Assembly (NCBI GenBank): GCA_002238445.1
Contig: MPML01000052.1
Location: 1 to 35,148 of the forward strand
Source of the DNA: Caldilineaceae bacterium bin5
GTDB lineage: Bacteria; Chloroflexota; Anaerolineae; Caldilineales; Caldilineaceae
Length of the DNA: 35,148 nt
Direction: 5' to 3'
Shown: positions 25,112 to 34,534 of the stretch, one piece after another
Numbering within the stretch: the first letter of the stretch is position 1
Layout of the letters: each line of letters begins with the position of its first letter
Position numbers and translations under genes: made by a program
The notes under the pieces: generated by a model
Seen by the model: only the letters and a program-made list of their open reading frames with translations
What the model was told of the DNA's origin: nothing
Database searches by the model: none

Positions 25112-26995
25112 TCAGCTACTGAAAATCAGCTTCTCAAACTCGGGCCGTTCCAGAACTTCCTGTTCCAGCAACGTTTCCGCCAGCAGCCCCAACTTGTCCT
25201 GGTTGGTCGTCAGTACTTCCCTGGCCCTCGTGTAAGCAGTCTCCACTATCCGGCGCACCTCGCGGTCAATGGCACGCGCCACATCCTCGCTGTAGGAGCG
25301 TCGCTCGCCCAGGTCCATACCCAGGAACGGGTTGGAATCAGCCTGAACCAGCTGCATCGGGCCTAACTCCTTGCTCATGCCAAAGCGCGTGACCATCGCC
25401 TTGGCCAGCTTCGTGACCCGTTCCAAATCGCTGGCAGCGCCGGTGGTGATCTCCTCGAAAGTCAACTCCTCGGCCACGCGCCCGCCCAGCAGCCCCGCCA
25501 GTTCATCCTCGTACTCCGCCTTGCTCTTGAGCAGGCGGTCCTCAGCCGGCAGAGGCATGACGTAGCCCAGCGCCTGGCCGCGGCTCACAAGACTGATCTT
25601 GCCGACCGCGTCCGTATGCTCCAACAGCGCCATCACCACCGCATGCCCTGCTTCATGGTAGGCGACCACGCGCCGCTCTTCATCGCTAAGTATCTGGCTT
25701 TTGCGCGCCGGCCCGGCCATCACCCGTTCTATCGATTCGACAAGCTCGTCCATGCCGATCGCGCGCTTGTCGCGCCGCGCCGTCAGAATCGCCGCCTCAT
25801 TGAGCAGATTCTCCAGGTCCGCGCCCACCATGCCCGGCGTCTGCTTGGATATCACGTTCAGGTCGACATCCGGCCCCAACGGCTTGCCGCGCGCATGTAC
25901 CTCCAGGATCGCCTCGCGCCCGCGCTGGTCCGGCGCGTCCACCACAATTTTACGGTCGAATCGGCCCGGCCGCAGCAGCGCCGGATCCAGAATATCCGGG
26001 CGGTTGGTCGCGGCAATGACGATCACCGTCGTATCGCTGTCGAATCCGTCCATCTCGACCAGTATCTGATTGAGCGTCTGCTCCCGTTCATCGTTGCCGC
26101 CGCCCATGCCCGCCCCGCGATGGCGGCCGACCGCATCGATTTCATCGATAAAAATGATACAGGGCGCGTTCTTCTTTGCCTGTTCGAACAGATCGCGCAC
26201 ACGGCTGGCGCCCACGCCAACGAACATCTCCACAAATTCGGAGCCGCTGATGCTGAAGAACGGCGCCCCCGCTTCGCCCGCCACCGCTTTGGCCAGCAAC
26301 GTCTTGCCTGTTCCCGGCGACCCGACCATCAACACACCCTTGGGAATGCGCGCGCCCAGCGCCGCGAACTTCTCCGGCTCCTTCAGGAACTCCACAACCT
26401 CCTGCAACTCCTGTTTGGCCTCCTCCGAACCCGCCACATCCTCAAAAGTGACCGTGGGGCGGTCGGCCTCCTCCAACTTCTTGGCGCGGCTGCGTCCGAA
26501 CTGCATTGCCCGGTTCTGACCGCCCCCGCCGGCCTGGCGCATTATAAAGATGAAGAAGCCGAAGATCAGGATCATCGGCAGGAGCATGATCAGCCAGTTG
26601 AAAAACGCGCCGCTGTTCGGCGCGCGCTCCACGTCGATCGGAATCGCCGCCAGCTGATCCGCGGTCACGCCGAACGTCTTGAGCGAATCAAGCAGGCTCT
26701 CGCCCGACTCTTTGCGGCTGCGCCGCCGTTCATTTTCGGAAATTTCGACGATGATGTCGTCGCCCTGCACCACCAGCCGTTGGACAGAGCCGTTGCGCAC
26801 GTAGTCAGCAACCTGGTTCAAACCAAGCAGGTTGCTGGTAGCGCTTGGCGGGTTGATAAAAAGGCGGTAAGCAAAAAAGATCAGGACTGCCAGCAAAATC
26901 CAGATCCAGCTGCGTTTGAACAGCTGCCGGTAACGCTCGTTTGGGTCTTCTTCCGGTGGTCGTTCGCCATCCGGTCTTTTTTCGTTATTCATCAT
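25112..26995 (-). CDS. ftsH: ATP-dependent zinc metalloprotease FtsH
   Basis: I choose ATG 26995 (a second ATG follows at 26992), with GGGGG about 9 nt upstream; the product has 627 residues. It has two membrane helices (about 29-45 and 131-152) flanking an extracytoplasmic domain. The AAA+ module has Walker A GSPGTGKT (225-232), Walker B IIFIDEID (281-288) and the second region of homology ATNRPDILDPALLRPGRFD. The zinc protease domain has HEAGH (447-451). FtsH degrades misfolded membrane proteins and regulatory substrates as a hexamer. The N-terminal tail is acidic and Pro-rich. A TATACT -10-like box lies upstream near 27080. Complete and apparently functional. Confidence 0.97.
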   Translation of the reverse strand: MMNNEKRPDGERPPEEDPNERYRQLFKRSWIWILLAVLIFFAYRLFINPPSATSNLLGLNQVADYVRNGSVQRLVVQGDDIIVEISENERRRSRKESGESLLDSLKTFGVTADQLAAIPIDVERAPNSGAFFNWLIMLLPMILIFGFFIFIMRQAGGGGQNRAMQFGRSRAKKLEEADRPTVTFEDVAGSEEAKQELQEVVEFLKEPEKFAALGARIPKGVLMVGSPGTGKTLLAKAVAGEAGAPFFSISGSEFVEMFVGVGASRVRDLFEQAKKNAPCIIFIDEIDAVGRHRGAGMGGGNDEREQTLNQILVEMDGFDSDTTVIVIAATNRPDILDPALLRPGRFDRKIVVDAPDQRGREAILEVHARGKPLGPDVDLNVISKQTPGMVGADLENLLNEAAILTARRDKRAIGMDELVESIERVMAGPARKSQILSDEERRVVAYHEAGHAVVMALLEHTDAVGKISLVSRGQALGYVMPLPAEDRLLKSKAEYEDELAGLLGGRVAEELTFEEITTGAASDLERVTKLAKAMVTRFGMSKELGPMQLVQADSNPFLGMDLGERRSYSEDVARAIDREVRRIVETAYTRAREVLTTNQDKLGLLAETLLEQEVLERPEFEKLIFSS

Positions 26996-27155
26996 ACTGA
27001 AATACCCCCGAGTCAGACGCCCTGCACAAAAACAGAGCGACACGGGTACACGTCATTCGATACAGGTCAACGAACCTAGTATAACAGAAGAGGAGGCCCG
27101 AGTCAGTAAGCCCGCAACCAGTGCGCGAAAGTTACCGGCAACGCATCACCGTGCG

Positions 27156-28421
27156 TTACAGATTGCGCAACTGGTCTGCGATGCTGACGCCGGTGGCGTG
27201 GGTTTTTGCCGTATGAATCGGCGGTTTGCCTCGGTGCCGGGTACGGTGAGGAATCGAAGATTCGTCCGGCTTGTCGCTGAAGCTGATTATCAGACAGCCG
27301 CGCTCCTTTAGCCAAAGAACGGTCTCGCGCACCTCCTGCGTGATGCAGATCTCCTGGGCGAGTCGTTCCGCTGCCGGCACATCATCTGCCAAATTGTTCA
27401 TATGCTCCAACGTTGCCAGAAACTCCTCGCGCCGGAACTGTTTGAACGGGGTAGGATCGCCCTGCGAAACAGCAGTGTTGACCGCTTCGTGGGCCTGTCG
27501 CATCGCCTCGCCCACTCGCCCGCCGCCGGCAATACAGACCTCGGCGTAGCGCACAAACTGCTCGAATGTCTGGACCGCGCCCTCTTCAATGCGTTCAAGC
27601 AGATCGGCGCAGTCGAGGCCGTCGTTATTCAGAACAAGGCAGATATACGCCAGATAGTCCTGGTTGTCCCCGGTCAGATGATGGTAATGGGCGCGGTTCA
27701 GTTGCTCATAATGTTGCGTGAACAGCGCGGCGTTGAACTTGTCGCCCAGCAGCATGCCCACGGTCCGGTACAGTCCCTTCAGACGCGCCACATCAATGGC
27801 GCGGTTGTTGCGCCCGCGGGCGCCGATCGCCGTCTTGTCCAGATCGAGAACCACCGCCGTACTTTCGTTTAACCGTAAACCGTTCCGCTGCGCCCAGCTG
27901 ACCCAATCCACCAAGTGGCTCCAGCGGTTCGCCTCAAACAAACCAGTGTCGTCATTGGCGACAAAATGCTCCGCTTCACCGGCCTTTTCGTTGCCAATAA
28001 AGCAGGCGCTGGGCAACACTTCCCTCTCCCCAAGCCCGATCAACGCCCCGTTGTCGAGCGGTCGTTCCTCCGTGGAGCGCAATGAACGCATCACCTGAAA
28101 AGTATGTCCATCACCGGAGAGCGTATCGCCGATGAAGAGCAGTTCTGCAACCGCGGCGTTACGCTGCTGTTGGGCCTGCTCCAGGATCCATAAAGCGACC
28201 TGGGCATACGACTTCTCTTGTTTGCGGGGCACGGAAGGTGTTGCCAACCCGAGCTGGTGGCGAGCAGATTTCAGCCCGGGGACTTTACGTGTGATCGGTT
28301 CCAGGTTGCGATAGACGATAAGATCGCCGACAAGCTCATCCAGGGATGCCACCCCAAAGTTGTCAACGGCAATCGGATAGGCTTCTCTTGTCTGTGTGTT
28401 GGCCAATTCTGCACCTTCCAT
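27156..28421 (-). CDS. HAD-superfamily-like protein, unknown substrate
   Basis: A 421-residue protein if started at ATG 28421 (AGGA 11 nt upstream); an alternative TTG lies at 28451. A HAD phosphohydrolase signature AVVLDLDKTAIG (D-x-D-K-T at 193-197) is followed by a helical cap-like region (about 215-370), and LIISFSDKPDESS resembles HAD motif II with its serine. A motif IV-like LLFIGDTLSGDGHTF occurs before motif I, at about 95-108, which is out of the usual order. The remainder is not recognised. It lies upstream of ftsH on the same strand, about 160 bp apart. A phosphatase role is plausible but unproven. Confidence 0.6.
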   Translation of the reverse strand: MEGAELANTQTREAYPIAVDNFGVASLDELVGDLIVYRNLEPITRKVPGLKSARHQLGLATPSVPRKQEKSYAQVALWILEQAQQQRNAAVAELLFIGDTLSGDGHTFQVMRSLRSTEERPLDNGALIGLGEREVLPSACFIGNEKAGEAEHFVANDDTGLFEANRWSHLVDWVSWAQRNGLRLNESTAVVLDLDKTAIGARGRNNRAIDVARLKGLYRTVGMLLGDKFNAALFTQHYEQLNRAHYHHLTGDNQDYLAYICLVLNNDGLDCADLLERIEEGAVQTFEQFVRYAEVCIAGGGRVGEAMRQAHEAVNTAVSQGDPTPFKQFRREEFLATLEHMNNLADDVPAAERLAQEICITQEVRETVLWLKERGCLIISFSDKPDESSIPHRTRHRGKPPIHTAKTHATGVSIADQLRNL

Positions 28422-28592
28422 TTCAATTCCCGGTCCTGTCTCTGCCTTCAAGTAAACCCGCTCTACTCTAAAGTGCGACGCTACCAGGATTCAAGAGCTG
28501 ACTACGCTTAACTGCCGTTATACCTCACACGATTCTACCTTATGGCAGGCCGATCTGTAAAATTTTCAGGTTGTTGCGCAAGACTGCCCCAG

Positions 28593-29723
<1,131 letters not shown>

Positions 29724-29820
29724 CGAAATCCTCTATCCAAACTGTGACCTACCTGATTCGTAACGACTCCGCCCCTGTAAATGCCCCTGTAAACTCGCCC
29801 CTCTTCACATCCGCCGCAGT

Positions 29821-29855
29821 CACTGACCACTGATCACCGATCACTAACCACTGCA
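29821..29855 (+). repeat. Heptameric tandem repeat (CACTGAC type)
   Basis: Five 7-bp units read CACTGAC, CACTGAT, CACCGAT, CACTAAC, CACTGCA, ending 5 bp before the MITE-derived repeat at 29861. Confidence 0.7.
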
Positions 29856-29860
29856 GTTGT

Positions 29861-30071
29861 GCGGTCGGCCGCAAGCGGCCTCCCTTGTGCAGGGGCTGCG
29901 CCCCCGCAACGCCCCCCTACAAAACCATGCCTCACCGACCGTGTGTCTTCATTTCAGCGTGTCGGCTTGCCAGCATGGCGGCGCCTGTCCACCAGTTGCA
30001 TCACCACAAGCCCGAATGGTGTCAGTGACGAAGGTCTGAGCTCGCATCCTGGATTTGGCTCCGCAGTTTAC
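29861..30071 (+). repeat. MITE-derived repeat, 5'-truncated, with right end
   Basis: The first 85 bases differ from MITE positions 10221-10305 at one base only, including both hairpins and the outer pair CGGTCGG/CCGACCG (29862-29868 with 29935-29941). Weaker similarity continues through GTGTCGGCT and GAATGGT to GGCTCCGCAGTTTAC (30057-30071), a plausible diverged right terminus. The left terminal repeat and about 80 bp are absent. Confidence 0.75.
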
Positions 30072-30104
30072 TAAAAACTAGAAACTGAAAACCAAAAACT
30101 GCCG
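30070..30104 (+). repeat. Heptameric tandem repeat (ACTAAAA type) at the hom stop codon
   Basis: Five 7-bp units read ACTAAAA, ACTAGAA, ACTGAAA, ACCAAAA, ACTGCCG. The array ends one base before the stop codon of hom (30106) and begins at the right end of the MITE-derived repeat. Confidence 0.75.
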
Positions 30105-30105
30105 T

Positions 30106-31215
30106 TCAACGACAGAAATGCAAATCAACAATATCGCTCAATACGCCGGCCGCAGTTGCCTCCACCCCCGCGCCGCGACCCTGAATAACCAGCGGGTTGG
30201 GGCTATACCAGCGGCTGTACAGTTCAACCAGATTGTCGGTGCCCGTCAGACGCCCCAGCGGGCTGTCCTTAGCCACCGCTGTCGGGCCTACACTGCACGC
30301 GCCCTCTGAAAGCGTAGCCGCATAGCGCAGAACTTTGCCCTCGGCAGCCGCGCCCTCAACCTGCGCGCGGTACTGCTCGTCCAACGACGGCAACTCCGTC
30401 AGAAAATCCTCCACGCTCAGGCCGGCCATCCGCTCCGGATAGAGACCGGTGATTTCAACCTGTTCCATATCCATGCGCCAGCCGATCCCCCGCGCCAGAA
30501 TTAGCGCCTTGCGCGCCACATCAACGCCCCCCAGGTCATCGCGCGGGTCCGGCTCGGTATAGCCCAGCCGGTAGGCCTCGGCCACCGTCCCGCTGTACGA
30601 GCGGCCCTCTTCCAGTCCGGTCATCAGATAGCCAAGCGTGCCGCTGAAAGAGCCGGCGATGCGCTCGATCTCGTCGCCGCTCGCCACCAACCGGTTGAGT
30701 GTAGCGATAACCGGCAAACCCGCGCCCACCGTAGTCTCCCAGCGGGCATTGCCCAAAGTACCGCTGATCCCGTCATACACATCTTGGACGACGGTCAACG
30801 GCTTCTTGTTCGCCAGCACCACCTGATAACCCAGCTCCAATGCCCGCAAAAGTGCGCCCACCGTTTCATCCGACGCGGTGCAGTCCACCACAACCGTCCC
30901 CGGCTTGCCAACCGCGTCAACTACTGCTTCCGGGCTTTCGTAAGGCTGACCCAGCGCATGCGACGCAAGCGCGCCGCCCTCCTCCTTGTGCTGCAAGATC
31001 TCGGCCAGAAGCTCGTCCGTAAAGCCGTCTTGCGGCTCTGAAATCGCGCCGCTGCTGTCGCACAAAGCCAGATAGCGGATGCGCAGATCGTACCTCTCCC
31101 GATGAAGAGAGCGCTGTTCCCCAATCTGTTGCATCAAGGCGCGGCCAACGCCGCCCAGCCCGAAAAGGATGAGCGGCTTCTCCCGCTCCCCAGAAATGCC
31201 GGCAACATTGTCCAT
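30106..31215 (-). CDS. hom: Homoserine dehydrogenase
   Basis: A 369-residue enzyme that reduces aspartate semialdehyde to homoserine, precursor of threonine and methionine. The N-terminal nucleotide-binding motif is LFGLGGVGRALMQQ. The catalytic block TEPDPRDDLGGVDVARKALILAR carries the substrate Asp/Glu and Lys, and GSFSGTLGYLMTGLE matches the family's conserved AGI-NGT/GSFSGT-type block. No ACT domain is present, so feedback control would be through the kinase or the riboswitch. The ATG at 31215 overlaps the lysC stop (TGATG), with GGAG 8 nt upstream, indicating translational coupling. Confidence 0.93.
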   Translation of the reverse strand: MDNVAGISGEREKPLILFGLGGVGRALMQQIGEQRSLHRERYDLRIRYLALCDSSGAISEPQDGFTDELLAEILQHKEEGGALASHALGQPYESPEAVVDAVGKPGTVVVDCTASDETVGALLRALELGYQVVLANKKPLTVVQDVYDGISGTLGNARWETTVGAGLPVIATLNRLVASGDEIERIAGSFSGTLGYLMTGLEEGRSYSGTVAEAYRLGYTEPDPRDDLGGVDVARKALILARGIGWRMDMEQVEITGLYPERMAGLSVEDFLTELPSLDEQYRAQVEGAAAEGKVLRYAATLSEGACSVGPTAVAKDSPLGRLTGTDNLVELYSRWYSPNPLVIQGRGAGVEATAAGVLSDIVDLHFCR

Positions 31216-32675
31216 CAAGCAACTCCGTTTCCAAGTTCGAATGTGTCGTGAATTGCCCGAATCGCCTCATCCGCCTCGGCCTGCAGAACGACGAGGCTGA
31301 TATTGGCCTCGCTCGAGCCCTGGGCAATCGCAATTACATTGATATCCCGTGCGCCCAACGCATTGAATACCCGCGCAGCAATGCCGGGCGTGCCCTTCAT
31401 GCCCGCGCCAATCACCGCCACGATCACGATATCCGGCTGGTTGGAAATCTCTTCGATCATGTGCTGGGCCAGCTCGCGTGCGAACTCGGCCTCAAGCGCC
31501 GCCATCACCGCATCGCCCTCCGGCTCAGGCACCACAAAGCAGATGCTCTGTTCGCTGCTGCCCTGGCTGATCATCAGCACATTGGCGCGCTCCCGGGCCA
31601 CCGCCGCAAAAGTACGCGCGGCAATGCCGGGCACGCCAATCATCCCCCGCCCCGCCACCGTAATCAGCCGCAATTCCCGCACCGCGGTGATCGCCTTGAC
31701 GCCCTGCCGCAGTTGCCGCGTCTTTTCGACGATGCTGGTTCCCGGGTGCTCAGGATTGAATGTGTTGAGTACGCGCAGCGGTATCTTGCTCTCGACCGCC
31801 GGCGTGACCGTTTTCGGGTGCAGCACCTTGGCGCCGTAATAAGCCAATTCAGCCACCTCCTCGTAGGAAAGCTCATCCATCGAGCGGGCGTTGTCAACGA
31901 TGCGCGGGTCGGCTGTCATGACCCCGTCCACATCCGTCCAGATCTGAATCTCGTCAGCATCGAGCGCCGCGCCCAGTATCGCCGCCGAATAGTCGGAGCC
32001 GCCCCGCCCCAGCGTCGTGGGCACACCGTTTTCAGTCGCGCCGACAAAACCGGTCACAACCGGCACCACCCCGCTCTGCAACATCGGCAGCAGCCTGTCC
32101 TTGCACCGGCTCGGCGTGGCCTCCATCAGCGGATTGGCGCTGCCGAACTCGTCATCGGTAATAATAAGTTCACCCGCGTCCACAAATTGCGCCTTGACGC
32201 CGTTCGCCCGCAGCACAGCCGCCAGCAGCGGCGCGCTTAGCCGCTCGCCCACGCCGCTCACCACATCCAGCCCCCGCTGCGTGAGCTCCCCGAGCACCGT
32301 GATGCTGCGGCACAGGCGCTCGAACTCGCGCAGGCGATTGTCGAACAGCCTGCCCAGCCCGGCGCGCTCGACCCCGTCCTCGATCAGCTGCCCCGCCACC
32401 ACCTGATGCCGCACCAGTAACTGGCTGCGCGCGTCGCGGTAGGGCGTCTCGTCGCCCGCCGCGGCTGCCTGCGCGGCGTCGATCAGCGTGTTCGTCACCC
32501 CGCCCATCGCGCTGACGACGACCAGCACGCCGGGGCTCTCCGGGCCGTGATCAGGGCGCTCCAGGGGCCCCTCGCATTGGGCCTGCTTCTCGACCGCGGC
32601 ACCCACAATCTTGGCCGCACTGTCGATCGAATCAGTCGTGCCAACCGAAGTCCCGCCGAATTTCATTACGATCAT
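31215..32675 (-). CDS. lysC: Aspartate kinase
   Basis: A 486-residue monofunctional aspartokinase, the first step of the aspartate pathway. The N-terminus (VMKFGGTSVG) holds the kinase Lys and Gly-rich loop. TTLGRGGSDYSAAILGAAL and IWTDVDGVMTADPRIV are the substrate/nucleotide blocks. Two ACT domains fill about residues 325-486 (MIGVPGIAARTFAAVA and MKGTPGIAARVFNALG), the usual site for amino-acid feedback. A residue stretch near 37-55 (AQCEGPLERPDHGPESPG) is an insertion compared with typical LysC. The gene is preceded by a SAM-I riboswitch and terminator and is coupled to hom, so supply is tied to methionine/SAM status. Confidence 0.95.
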   Translation of the reverse strand: MIVMKFGGTSVGTTDSIDSAAKIVGAAVEKQAQCEGPLERPDHGPESPGVLVVVSAMGGVTNTLIDAAQAAAAGDETPYRDARSQLLVRHQVVAGQLIEDGVERAGLGRLFDNRLREFERLCRSITVLGELTQRGLDVVSGVGERLSAPLLAAVLRANGVKAQFVDAGELIITDDEFGSANPLMEATPSRCKDRLLPMLQSGVVPVVTGFVGATENGVPTTLGRGGSDYSAAILGAALDADEIQIWTDVDGVMTADPRIVDNARSMDELSYEEVAELAYYGAKVLHPKTVTPAVESKIPLRVLNTFNPEHPGTSIVEKTRQLRQGVKAITAVRELRLITVAGRGMIGVPGIAARTFAAVARERANVLMISQGSSEQSICFVVPEPEGDAVMAALEAEFARELAQHMIEEISNQPDIVIVAVIGAGMKGTPGIAARVFNALGARDINVIAIAQGSSEANISLVVLQAEADEAIRAIHDTFELGNGVA

Positions 32676-32713
32676 ACGCGTTCAACTCGCCCTATAAGGA
32701 AGTACAATAAAGT

Positions 32714-32747
32714 AAAAAAATACCCCACGTCGCGCAGACGAGAGGTA
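32714..32747 (-). terminator. Intrinsic terminator of the SAM riboswitch expression platform
   Basis: On the minus strand TACCTCTCGTC (from 32747) pairs with GACGTGGGGTA across a short loop with one mismatch and a G-U pair. Seven T residues follow directly (32720-32714). The CTACCTCTC arm can alternatively pair with GAGAGGCAGTAG at the 3' side of the riboswitch, which would give the antiterminator. Confidence 0.85.
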
Positions 32748-32762
32748 GCCGACTACTCTACT

Positions 32763-32886
32763 GCCTCTCATCTTCCAGAATCTACCTGCCGGAATTGGCA
32801 CCTACGTCACAGAAGACCTTTCATCTTCCGCTACCGGGTTGCCGAGGCTTCACAGGGCCGGTCCCTCCGCCTCTCTGGATAAGAGC
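32763..32886 (-). ncRNA. SAM-I (S-box) riboswitch controlling lysC-hom
   Basis: The minus strand reads CTCTTATCCAGAGAGG (from 32885), GGAGGGACCGGCCC, GAAGCCTCGGCAACC, then GGTGCCAATTCCGGCAG and GATGAGAG (32772-32765). These match the conserved P1/P2 kink-turn, the GGCCC and GGCAACC joining regions, and the GTGCCAATTCC block of the SAM-I aptamer in order. With SAM bound, P1 (CTCTTATC/GATGAGAG) forms and leaves the terminator at 32714-32747 free to end transcription. A promoter precedes it. It links aspartokinase/homoserine dehydrogenase expression to methionine need. Confidence 0.93.
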
Positions 32887-32909
32887 TCAGCTATTCAAAT
32901 GTTCGGGGC

Positions 32910-32938
32910 AATGTAGCAGACGCCGGGGGCTATGTCAA
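32910..32938 (-). promoter_or_regulatory. Sigma-70-type promoter of the lysC-hom leader
   Basis: On the minus strand a perfect TTGACA (32938-32933) and TACATT (32915-32910) are 17 bp apart. Transcription would start near 32903, about 18 nt before the first aptamer helix of the SAM-I riboswitch. Confidence 0.8.
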
Positions 32939-33351
32939 ATCTTGGGGGTTGCTGTGTGTCCCAGGTCTTGGGGTGATGCCAATAGGATCCGCGGCGCAGC
33001 AGGGCGAGACAGTATTGGGTTGCGAGGATACTCTTCGCTGCTGTTGACGCGCTGGAAGTCGTTTTGGTTCAACTAAATCCAAGTGCCCCCAAGGCAACTA
33101 TCCACCTTAACTGCCTGTCCTCAGTCTGCGGCGAGTCTGTGGAGGCAACGAGTACTCACACTAGGATCTCTATCAATGCAGACAGACCAAGCCGCATAGA
33201 CCGGCCGGCATCTCTCAGACTCCCACGCTATTTTTTGACCGTTCTCCGAACACTCCACAAACCATGTTTCAAGACACAGTTAGCTGATTCAATTGATAGG
33301 GCTGTCCCTTGAAACGAATCTCAGGTCAAATGGTCCGAGACCCTTCATTGG
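32939..33351. other. Intergenic region, nothing recognised
   Basis: About 410 bases between the lysC promoter and the 3' end of the DUF3800 gene. Frames here show no recognisable protein, and I see no clear RNA structure or repeat. Confidence 0.5.
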
Positions 33352-34236
33352 CTAACCTGTAGAAATGTGGCTGGCGCAAATCTTGCAGGAGCAACCTGGG
33401 CCTGTGAAATGTCTTACGCCGACCGACGTTGCCCCTACCCTGTCGGCCCTTTGGAAGACCAAGTCAAAGAGTGTTTCCTCAGAATTTTCGAGGTATCGCC
33501 TTATCGCATACGCACAAAGGTCAGCCAATTGAACCATACTGGTCAACTGACTGTCGACGAACATCGGGGTCTCTATAACGTGCTCCACCCTTGTCCAAAG
33601 CGTACCCTTTTTCAAGAATTCCTTCATCAACTCGGTATGTTTTTTCGCCACAGTCTGGTTATTGTCGTGAATGAGAAGCCCATAGTCTGACTGACGGTTC
33701 TGCAGATAGCGTTCGAACCGAGATACGACTTGCTCGAAGGCTTGCTCGTGAACTGTTGTGTTCGTTATGGTTGGATCAAAATGCAACTTATCTATGCATT
33801 CCGCGAACAGCCGGACGACACCCCAACCTGATACAAGCTGCGCAATGTCTGTTACAGCTTGCCTCCTCTCATCTAGCGTGAGATGCACATAGGCTTCTGT
33901 CTTCTTGTAATTCTTACGAGTTTGCTTATATCCTTTTCTGTTCACCCTTTGCAGCCGAAGTAATTCAGCATTTCGCCGCTTCCTTACTTCTGAACGTCGT
34001 CTTTCGTAAGCCATCGACTCGAAGCTAGGAATAGATCGCTGTTCAACGTAGGGCCTCATCATCCAGGCGACATGAATCTCGGCATCTTCCAGTACATAGA
34101 GGGATTTGATTCTCTCCAACTGTGAATGGTGCTGTTTCCAGAATTGATCAGGGACTGATAGCCCAGCTAAAACGTAGTGAGACGTGTTGCCTGGTACGTC
34201 TGGCGTTCCTGATTCGTCAATGTAGCAAAGTTGCAT
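33352..34236 (-). CDS. DUF3800 domain protein
   Basis: A 294-residue DUF3800 protein. The N-terminal strand CYIDESG (Asp7, Glu8) and the C-terminal QLADLCAYAIRRY block carry the conserved acidic residues of this RNase H-like family, so a nuclease activity is plausible but unproven. The middle (about 70-115) is very basic (YERRRSEVRKRRNAELLRLQ), perhaps an RNA/DNA contact. The tail has three cysteines (GCSCKIC). The ATG has no strong ribosome-binding site and lies 14 nt after the T8 tract of a structured leader RNA with its own promoter. AT content is higher than in neighbouring genes, consistent with transfer. The organisation (promoter, compact terminated RNA, protein) resembles type III toxin-antitoxin loci. 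Confidence 0.85.
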   Translation of the reverse strand: MQLCYIDESGTPDVPGNTSHYVLAGLSVPDQFWKQHHSQLERIKSLYVLEDAEIHVAWMMRPYVEQRSIPSFESMAYERRRSEVRKRRNAELLRLQRVNRKGYKQTRKNYKKTEAYVHLTLDERRQAVTDIAQLVSGWGVVRLFAECIDKLHFDPTITNTTVHEQAFEQVVSRFERYLQNRQSDYGLLIHDNNQTVAKKHTELMKEFLKKGTLWTRVEHVIETPMFVDSQLTSMVQLADLCAYAIRRYLENSEETLFDLVFQRADRVGATSVGVRHFTGPGCSCKICASHISTG

Positions 34237-34249
34237 TAAGGATTCCCAT

Positions 34250-34316
34250 AAAAAAAAGCGACTAGGTTCGGGGCTTAGGCCCCGAGCAGAGACGCTTGGC
34301 GACTCTTCCTAGACGC
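34250..34316 (-). ncRNA. Three-way-junction RNA with U8 terminator upstream of DUF3800 (candidate DUF3800-type RNA motif)
   Basis: On the minus strand three helices use nearly every base. P1 is GCGTCTAGG (34316-34308) with CCTAGTCGC (34266-34258), with one T-T mismatch. P2 is AGAGTCGC-CAA-GCGTCTCT (34306-34288), with one mismatch. P3 is CGGGGC-CTAA-GCCCCG (34284-34269). P1 is followed at once by eight T residues (34257-34250), so the whole structure doubles as an intrinsic terminator. A promoter places the likely transcription start at or beside the first base of P1, implying a free RNA of about 67 nt. Structured RNAs named DUF3800 motifs have been reported upstream of DUF3800 genes; I have not matched this one to a specific class. 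Confidence 0.8.
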
Positions 34317-34322
34317 GACGAT

Positions 34323-34350
34323 ATTGTACCACCGAGTCTTAAGTTGTCAA
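34323..34350 (-). promoter_or_regulatory. Sigma-70-type promoter of the DUF3800 leader RNA
   Basis: On the minus strand TTGACA (34350-34345) and TACAAT (34328-34323) are 16 bp apart. Counting 6-7 bases onward puts the start of transcription at about 34316-34317, the very beginning of helix P1 of the leader RNA. Confidence 0.8.
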
Positions 34351-34534
34351 ACTTGAATGTCTGCGTTGAATTTCAGATCGCGGATTTGTATTGCTTAGGT
34401 TGTAATGGATGAAATCAGGGAATGGGCTGTCGATCGGATACACACGGACGTGCCGACCATTTCGAGATGCGCCAGTCGTCATCGTAGTCTCTGGCGAAAT
34501 CAGGAACGGAGCGTGAAGGCGTTGTGGACGGGCA

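Larger units (their letters stand above)
29724..30105. other. Repeat-filled intergenic region between hom and asd
   Basis: About 380 bases holding two heptameric arrays and a MITE-derived repeat, and no gene. Insertion of repeats here has probably separated asd from the lysC-hom pair. Confidence 0.7.

Noticed and set aside
25616..27079. 487-codon plus-strand frame opposite ftsH
   Set aside because: Antisense of a complete FtsH; His/Arg/Gln-rich composition and no recognisable domain.
32887..33351. Plus-strand 82-codon frame (33064-33312)
   Set aside because: No ribosome-binding site, no recognisable similarity and mixed composition; probably chance.
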